Source of the DNA: UBA1756 sp045130235
Lineage (GTDB): Bacteria > Bacteroidota > Bacteroidia > Bacteroidales > WCHB1-69
Length of the DNA stretch: 64,000 bases
Direction: 5' to 3'
Assembly (NCBI GenBank): GCA_045130235.1
Contig: JBGUPJ010000034.1
Span: 108,563 to 172,562, forward strand
Part shown: positions 59,434 through 64,000 of the stretch, piece by piece
How positions within the stretch are numbered: position 1 is the stretch's first letter
How the letters are laid out: every line of letters starts with the position of its first letter
Translations under genes and position numbers: made by a program
Notes under the pieces: model-generated
Databases searched by the model: none
Seen by the model: the letters and a program-made list of their open reading frames with translations, nothing else
What the model was told of the DNA's origin: nothing

Positions 59434-59449
59434 CGTGTCGGGCGCAACT
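59434..59449 (-). repeat. Leader element AGTTGCGCCCGACACG (copy 3)
   Basis: Identical to 16325-16340 and placed 16 nt before the ATG, as there. Confidence 0.5.
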
Positions 59450-59462
59450 GCTTATTATTGTC

Positions 59463-59517
59463 GGGGCTTCCTATTTATACTTCCCTTTCACCACCTTTCC
59501 AAACCTTGCGAAGCCCC
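59463..59517 (-). ncRNA. Putative structured leader (copy 1)
   Basis: Minus-strand arms GGGGCTTC and GAAGCCCC pair perfectly and enclose GCAAGGTTTGGAAAGGTGG and GTGAAAGGGAAGTATAAATA. The interior matches copies 2 and 3 while the stem sequence differs. It lies directly upstream of the second leader element. Confidence 0.5.
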
Positions 59518-59554
59518 TTGGACAAGAATTTGAAAAAGTGACAGGACTAAATTA

Positions 59555-59746
59555 TTAGCTGCACATGGAGGCTGCCAGCGCCAATACTAAAATGATGACA
59601 ATCGTCGCAATGCACCCCACACCCTCTCCTAAACATCCAAACACGCCACTAAAAATCCCCCCAAACGCATCCCCAATGCTCGACAACCCTCCCTTGATGA
59701 TGAGCGTCATGATAATTACTCCAATGATGATTCCTAAAACAAGCAT
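59555..59746 (-). CDS. 63-aa hydrophobic small membrane protein
   Basis: Two hydrophobic segments (LVLGIIIGVIIMTLIIKGG and IATIVIILVLALAASMCS) joined by a glycine-rich turn (GDAFGGIFSGVFGCLGEGVG). It follows two other membrane genes with 13 nt spacing. It may be a small subunit or a holin/toxin-like peptide; nothing decides. Confidence 0.5.
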   Translation of the reverse strand: MLVLGIIIGVIIMTLIIKGGLSSIGDAFGGIFSGVFGCLGEGVGCIATIVIILVLALAASMCS

Positions 59747-59759
59747 AATCTATCTCTTT

Positions 59760-60230
59760 CTATTCTCTATTTAACAAATGCGCTCTTTCATATTCTTTTA
59801 CCGAGTTCCTTATTTGGGTACATGTGCTCTCTAATTCTTGAGATACAGTTTTGATACCCGAGGATATGGCTATAATCATTATTGCAAGAAAAGTGATTCC
59901 ACCCGCTATTTCGTTAAACCATTGGCCTACACCATAGCCTAGGGCCGCAGCAACTAGAAATAGTAAAATACAATATAACGCCGTTGGACTGGGCTCTTTG
60001 AAATAAAGGGTAATCTTATACATATTCTCTGCCGCCTCTTGCACTTCATAAACGATTTCTCTTGTGGCAAAGAAATCTTTTTTAGTCGCACGATGGAACA
60101 CAATATCGTAATCATGTGGAATGCATTTCTCTATCATTTCCACTACCTCTTCCCTCAATGGGCGGGTGTTCTTGTTTTTTGATGTGAAATAAAAGGATTG
60201 TCCCGGTTTCTCAAAAGAATAATTCCCCAT
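59760..60230 (-). CDS. Membrane protein with soluble N-terminal domain
   Basis: 156 aa. The first about 80 residues are soluble (YDIVFHRATKKDFFATREIV), followed by two adjacent membrane helices (ALYCILLFLVAAALGYGVG and IAGGITFLAIMIIAISSG) and a helical tail. No family is recognised. Middle gene of a three-gene unit. Confidence 0.55.
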   Translation of the reverse strand: MGNYSFEKPGQSFYFTSKNKNTRPLREEVVEMIEKCIPHDYDIVFHRATKKDFFATREIVYEVQEAAENMYKITLYFKEPSPTALYCILLFLVAAALGYGVGQWFNEIAGGITFLAIMIIAISSGIKTVSQELESTCTQIRNSVKEYERAHLLNRE

Positions 60231-60240
60231 ATCTAAAAAA

Positions 60241-60729
60241 TTATAATTGCCCCTTTTCTACTTTATCTATATAGCCGTTTAGCTCGATGGTAAGGTAGGT
60301 GTTTACAGCCAGACAAGCACAATAAACAAATGGCCCCATAAACGCTAACTTTGTGGGCGTAAAAAGGATATCCCACATTGACCATTCATGGTATTGTAAA
60401 TAATGTTTTATCATCATATCGCCCCCAAAAATAAAAACAAGTGCAGCCCCCACGGCAACAATCGCAGGTAATTTCCAATTAAACGACTTGATGTCACCTG
60501 CGATTTCGAGCATTTCATATTTGATGTAGGGTATTAAAAAAACAATCAAAGCCACTAATGCGGCTGCAGAAAAAAAATACGATTCTCGGATTTCATAGCC
60601 AGGTATATTGGCGCCTTGCCTTGTTACAAAAAATGGACATATCAAAATGGCGACAATCGCAATGATATAGATGACGATAATGGTTTTGAAATTTTTGTAG
60701 GCTTTTGCTTTATAATTATGTCTTTCCAT
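60241..60729 (-). CDS. Four-TM membrane protein
   Basis: 162 aa with four predicted membrane helices (IIVIYIIAIVAILICPFFV, YFFSAAALVALIVFLIPYI, LPAIVAVGAALVFIFGGDM, LAFMGPFVYCACLAV). First gene of the 60729-59555 operon, with a leftward -7 box TAAATTTGC at 60746-60754. No family is recognised. Confidence 0.55.
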   Translation of the reverse strand: MERHNYKAKAYKNFKTIIVIYIIAIVAILICPFFVTRQGANIPGYEIRESYFFSAAALVALIVFLIPYIKYEMLEIAGDIKSFNWKLPAIVAVGAALVFIFGGDMMIKHYLQYHEWSMWDILFTPTKLAFMGPFVYCACLAVNTYLTIELNGYIDKVEKGQL

Positions 60730-60969
60730 ACAAAGATGCTTTTGGGCAAATTTACATCAAATTCTGTGCCGCAACTCGTTGGAGTATAAAAAGTTATTAA
60801 CAAATAGGGGGGGGCAATGTGTTAGAAATCAATATTTTATACAAACTTAACAGTTGAAATTGTTGGCAAGTTGGACGGCAAAGAAAACACTTTATGCCCG
60901 ATATTTCGGAAAATAATGGGCGAATTGGCGCAAAATTTTAGTACTTTTGCACCCGCTTTTTTTTGATAT

Positions 60970-61473
60970 GTGATGACAGACTTCGCCGCTATTGATTTTG
61001 AGACCGCTAACGAGAAATACACCAGTGTGTGCGCCGTGGGTGTGGTGGTGGTGCGCGGCGGTCAAATTACCGACCGCTTCTACAGCCTCGTCAAACCCAC
61101 CCCTAACTATTACCCGTGGTTCTATACCCGCGTGCATGGCATCCGTTTCAAAGACACCGAAAACTCCCCGCTCTTCCCCGAAGTGTGGCACCAGCTCGAA
61201 CCGCTCATCCAAGGCCTGCCCCTCGTGGCCCACAACAAGTCGTTCGACGAAAATGTGCTGAAAACCACCTTTAAACACTACAAAATGCGCTATCCTAACT
61301 ACCCATTTTACTGTACTTTGTTGGCTTCTCAAAAACTGCTTCCATCTCCAGATATGATTGAAAATCACCGACTTCCTACGGTGGCCAAATACTGCGGCTA
61401 CGACCTCGAAAAGCATCATCACGCCCTCGCCGATGCGGAAGCCTGCGCCGCTATCGCTATTCAATTATTATAA
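60970..61473 (+). CDS. DEDDh 3'-5' exonuclease (DnaQ/RNase T-like), second copy
   Basis: 167 aa. DFETAN (about 9-14), PLVAHNKSFDENVL and HHHALADAEACAAIA supply the DEDDh residues. About half of its residues match the island copy at 31724, including SVCxVGVVVVRxGxITDxFYSL and RVHGIRFKDTENSPLF-type blocks. It has a -7 box of its own (TACTTTTGC near 60940-60948) without the WYL dyad. This may be the parental, chromosomal copy. Confidence 0.85.
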   Translation: MMTDFAAIDFETANEKYTSVCAVGVVVVRGGQITDRFYSLVKPTPNYYPWFYTRVHGIRFKDTENSPLFPEVWHQLEPLIQGLPLVAHNKSFDENVLKTTFKHYKMRYPNYPFYCTLLASQKLLPSPDMIENHRLPTVAKYCGYDLEKHHHALADAEACAAIAIQLL

Positions 61474-61488
61474 TAAAATGATGTAACC

Positions 61489-61956
61489 ATGAATAAAGTA
61501 CTGCCTCTTTTCATCTTTTTCGTCACGTTCGGTATCATCTCCGCCTGCGCCCAGGACGACGGCAATGGTGGTGGTGCCGTGCGCATCAGCTTCGGCAACG
61601 AGTATGTGGAGCCTATGTCCCTCTCTGGCGACGACCCTGCCATTCCCCCGAAACCCAAGAAAACATTTCATACCAATAGCATTATACTTAACCAAATTTT
61701 GGCAGAGTGCGACAACTTTTCCGCCCTTCAAACTTTGCTGCAAAATTTGCAAAATGCTTCCAAAATCACGCTTCTGACTATGCCAGAAAATGGCAATTGT
61801 TTTGTGATTGTTAATAAAGTTGACACGAAAGAAGTGGTGGCAGTTTTGGATAAAGGAAAAGGAAAGAGAATGAATCTTCTTAATAATCAGTTTGAAACAG
61901 AAGAAATTTACAATGGGGAGAATTTTGAGAAGTGCTATTTTTTTCTATTGGAATAA
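61489..61956 (+). CDS. Secreted hypothetical protein downstream of the exonuclease
   Basis: 155 aa with a signal peptide (MNKVLPLFIFFVTFGIISAC; Cys20 could be a lipidation site). The mature N-terminus is low in complexity (DDGNGGGAVRISFG), then a small alpha/beta domain. It starts 15 nt after the exonuclease stop. No family is recognised. Confidence 0.55.
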   Translation: MNKVLPLFIFFVTFGIISACAQDDGNGGGAVRISFGNEYVEPMSLSGDDPAIPPKPKKTFHTNSIILNQILAECDNFSALQTLLQNLQNASKITLLTMPENGNCFVIVNKVDTKEVVAVLDKGKGKRMNLLNNQFETEEIYNGENFEKCYFFLLE

Positions 61957-62001
61957 AATTTATTAACAATATATTTTCATTTCAAATTTCTATAGTATTT
62001 T

Positions 62002-62035
62002 TGTGATGTTAAAAGTAACACAAACTAACATCACA
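62002..62035 (+). promoter_or_regulatory. 10-bp inverted repeat in the comM leader
   Basis: TGTGATGTTA (62002-62011) and TAACATCACA (62026-62035), perfectly complementary, 4 nt before the ATG and just after a -7-like TATTTTTGT (61995-62003). It could be an operator or an mRNA hairpin that hides the start. Confidence 0.55.
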
Positions 62036-62039
62036 CATT

Positions 62040-63581
62040 ATGCTCATACGAACTCATAGTTGCGCCCTGATGGGTGTGTCGGCCGTTCCCATCACGGTTG
62101 AAGTCAGCGTAGAAATTGGAGTAGGCTATTTTTTGGTCGGATTGCCCGACAGCGCCATCAAAGAGAGCCAGCATCGCATCGATACGGCGCTGAAGAACTA
62201 CAATTTCAAGATTCCGGTCCGCAAAATCATTATCAATATGGCACCCGCCGACATCCGAAAGGAGGGTGCCGCCTTCGACCTCACGTTGGCCGTGGCCATC
62301 CTTATCGCCTCCGAACAAATCAAGGGAGCCGAAATCGTGGAGGACTATTTTATTATGGGCGAACTGTCGCTCGACGGCACGCTCCAACCCGTCAAGGGCG
62401 TGCTGCCCATGGCCATTGAAGCCCGCCGCCGCCACAAAAAAGGACTGATTGTTCCCATCCAAAATGCCCGTGAAGCCGCTGTTGTTCAGGGGATTGAAGT
62501 GCTGGGCGTGGAAAATATCAAGCAGGTCATCGATTTCTTCAACGAAGGCATCCCCATACCGCCCACCACCATTGACATCCGGCAGGAGTTTCAGAACAGT
62601 CTCAACAATTACGAGTTCGACTTCGCTGATGTGAAAGGGCAGGAAAACATCAAACGGGCGTTGGAAATCGCGGCCGCTGGCGGGCACAATGTCATCCTGA
62701 TAGGTCCGCCCGGCTCCGGTAAGACCATGCTGGCCAAGCGGTTGCCCTCCATTCTCCCGCCCCTCACACTGGATGAGGCTCTGGAAACCACCAAAATTCA
62801 TTCTGTAGCGGGCAAGATGAGCCGTTATTCGTCACTCATCTGTGTCCGACCCTTCCGCGCGCCGCACCATACCATATCGGATGTGGCGCTGGTCGGAGGG
62901 GGACAGCACCCGCAACCCGGCGAGATCTCCCTCGCCCACAACGGCGTGCTCTTTCTCGACGAGCTTACCGAGATGAACCGCCCCACCCTCGAAGTGCTGC
63001 GCCAACCCCTCGAAGACCGCCGCATCACCATCTCGCGCTCCAAATATACCGTTGAGTTCCCCGCCTCCTTCATGCTTATCGCCGCTATGAACCCTTGTCC
63101 CTGCGGCAATTACAACAACCCGAAGATTCCCTGCACCTGCGGTCCTGGGGTGGTGCAGAAATATCTGGGCAAAATCTCCGGCCCGCTGCTCGACCGCATC
63201 GACCTGCATGTGGAGGTGAAACCCCTCAGCAACGACGAGCTGTTACAGAAACAGACGGGCGAGCCCAGTGCGAGCGTGCGCGAGCGGGTGGTTCGCGCCC
63301 GCAACATTCAGGCCGAACGCTACCGGTCGTGCCCCGATATCCATTGTAACGCACAGGTTAACACCAAGTTGCTACACCAATATTGCTCCATCGACGAGGC
63401 GGGTAACCAGCTCATGAAGGTCGCTATGGACCGGCTGGGCCTGTCCGCCCGCGCCTACGACCGCATCCTCAAAGTCGCTCGTACCATCGCCGACCTTGCC
63501 GGCAGCCCCGCCATCACCACCGAACACCTCTCCGAAGCCATCAACTTCCGCAGCCTCGACCGCGACAGCTGGGGCCGATGA
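62040..63581 (+). CDS. comM: YifB/ComM family AAA+ Mg-chelatase-like ATPase
   Basis: 513 aa. An N-terminal Lon-protease-like S5 fold (PADIRKEGAAFDLTLAVAIL) is followed by AAA+ with Walker A GPPGSGKTMLAKRLP, Walker B GVLFLDELTEM and sensor ANPCPCGNY, then a zinc-ribbon-like PCTCGPGVVQ. ComM drives branch migration during natural transformation and recombination. The length is normal. Confidence 0.92.
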   Translation: MLIRTHSCALMGVSAVPITVEVSVEIGVGYFLVGLPDSAIKESQHRIDTALKNYNFKIPVRKIIINMAPADIRKEGAAFDLTLAVAILIASEQIKGAEIVEDYFIMGELSLDGTLQPVKGVLPMAIEARRRHKKGLIVPIQNAREAAVVQGIEVLGVENIKQVIDFFNEGIPIPPTTIDIRQEFQNSLNNYEFDFADVKGQENIKRALEIAAAGGHNVILIGPPGSGKTMLAKRLPSILPPLTLDEALETTKIHSVAGKMSRYSSLICVRPFRAPHHTISDVALVGGGQHPQPGEISLAHNGVLFLDELTEMNRPTLEVLRQPLEDRRITISRSKYTVEFPASFMLIAAMNPCPCGNYNNPKIPCTCGPGVVQKYLGKISGPLLDRIDLHVEVKPLSNDELLQKQTGEPSASVRERVVRARNIQAERYRSCPDIHCNAQVNTKLLHQYCSIDEAGNQLMKVAMDRLGLSARAYDRILKVARTIADLAGSPAITTEHLSEAINFRSLDRDSWGR

Positions 63582-63909
63582 GAGTGGGACGACTACATAT
63601 CCATACAAAGAAAAAACCGTGAACTCACTTGTTCAGATGGAGGCTCTGGACGGCCTGACCCCAAAACAAGATGGCTCACGGTCTTCCGTGAGCGTCTCTC
63701 GCTTCTTGTTGGGGTGTTAATTGTCCAGATTCCCATCCGCAAAGAACTGCGATAACGCCTTCTATAAAGGTGTGTTAAGATTGTGTGTCTATCCGATGGT
63801 CAGTGAGTGTGGCAGCAGGTTATATGAGTGGTTAAAAATCGATTGCAAAAATAGCAAAAAATGTTGAACGCCGTAGGTGCCGAATAGAAAAAAGTTCAGG
63901 CCCGCATTT
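63582..63909. other. Intergenic region with nested hairpin
   Basis: Holds a nested inverted repeat. Outer arms ACCCCAA (63659-63665) and TTGGGGT (63711-63717) continue as CAAGA / TCTTG, and an inner hairpin is GCTCACG-gtcttc-CGTGAGC (63674-63694). It may terminate comM or form a small RNA. No other gene is seen. Confidence 0.55.
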
Positions 63910-64000
63910 TTACTCCTTCACCACCTTCCGCACCGCCATCACCTTGCCGCCATTCACCCATCTCACAAGATAAATGCCCGTGGCATAACGGGACAGGTCG
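63910..64000 (-). CDS. C-terminal end of a T9SS-secreted protein (partial)
   Basis: The minus-strand frame enters from the right edge and reads DLSRYATGIYLVRWVNGGKV, then MAVRKVVKE and stop. This is the end of a type A T9SS sorting domain (L..GIYLV......KVVK). The rest lies outside the window. Confidence 0.8.
   Translation of the reverse strand, partial: DLSRYATGIYLVRWVNGGKVMAVRKVVKE

Noticed and set aside
63496..63720. 74-codon open frame at the end of comM
   Set aside because: It overlaps the comM coding end in another frame and continues into a hairpin region; Pro/Ser/Thr-rich shadow.

Overview
The window comes from a member of the Bacteroidota, most likely an anaerobic Bacteroidales. 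The evidence is threefold. The phylum-specific -7 promoter box TAnnTTTGC precedes dozens of genes. Three proteins end in type IX secretion (T9SS) sorting domains. The core genes are typical of the group: a DUF4369 lipoprotein, carboxynorspermidine dehydrogenase, an alpha-oxoamine synthase of the sphingolipid type, DUF3822 next to rsmD, and a Na+-pumping decarboxylase subunit next to methylmalonyl-CoA epimerase.

Layout. 0.2-13.0 kb is housekeeping: an alpha-oxoamine synthase, an Fe-S oxidoreductase and a MalY-type lyase (minus strand), a lipoprotein, a T9SS protein, two tandem manganese exporters (TerC/Alx and MntP families), DUF6427, DUF3822-rsmD, a CobB sirtuin and a PhnP-like hydrolase. 13.0-33.7 kb is an accessory island that starts with a WYL-domain regulator. 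33.7-64 kb returns to core genes (carboxynorspermidine dehydrogenase, dnaN, DPP-IV peptidase, topA, metG, decarboxylase beta subunit and mce, acyl-CoA ligase, guaD, comM) mixed with secreted proteins, a PIN toxin-antitoxin pair and small membrane-protein genes.

The main discovery candidate is the island. Nine copies of a 19-bp dyad, consensus TATGwCAnnnnnTGwCATA, each lie exactly 9 nt upstream of a -7 box, in the place of a -33 element. One copy faces the WYL gene itself and one faces the divergent DUF1835 gene. The others head a 44-aa ORF, a pair of Trp-repeat proteins, two genes of unknown function, a 70-aa protein followed by an Mrr-like nuclease, a MoxR-VWA operon with two paralogous partners, another unknown gene, and a DEDD exonuclease. 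This looks like an autoregulated WYL regulon of scattered defence or nucleic-acid-repair genes.

The same island is a graveyard of duplicated and broken modules. It holds an RtcB C-terminal fragment, four 5'-end fragments that resemble one PLD-like gene, a DprA-like gene duplicated with an internal deletion, a truncated DUF262 (GmrS-like) gene, an AAA ATPase fragment, and many REP-like palindromes that appear to serve as recombination points. A second recurring signal is a putative structured leader RNA with covarying closing stems, found upstream of four genes inside and outside the island. No tRNA, rRNA, CRISPR array or complete insertion sequence was seen.
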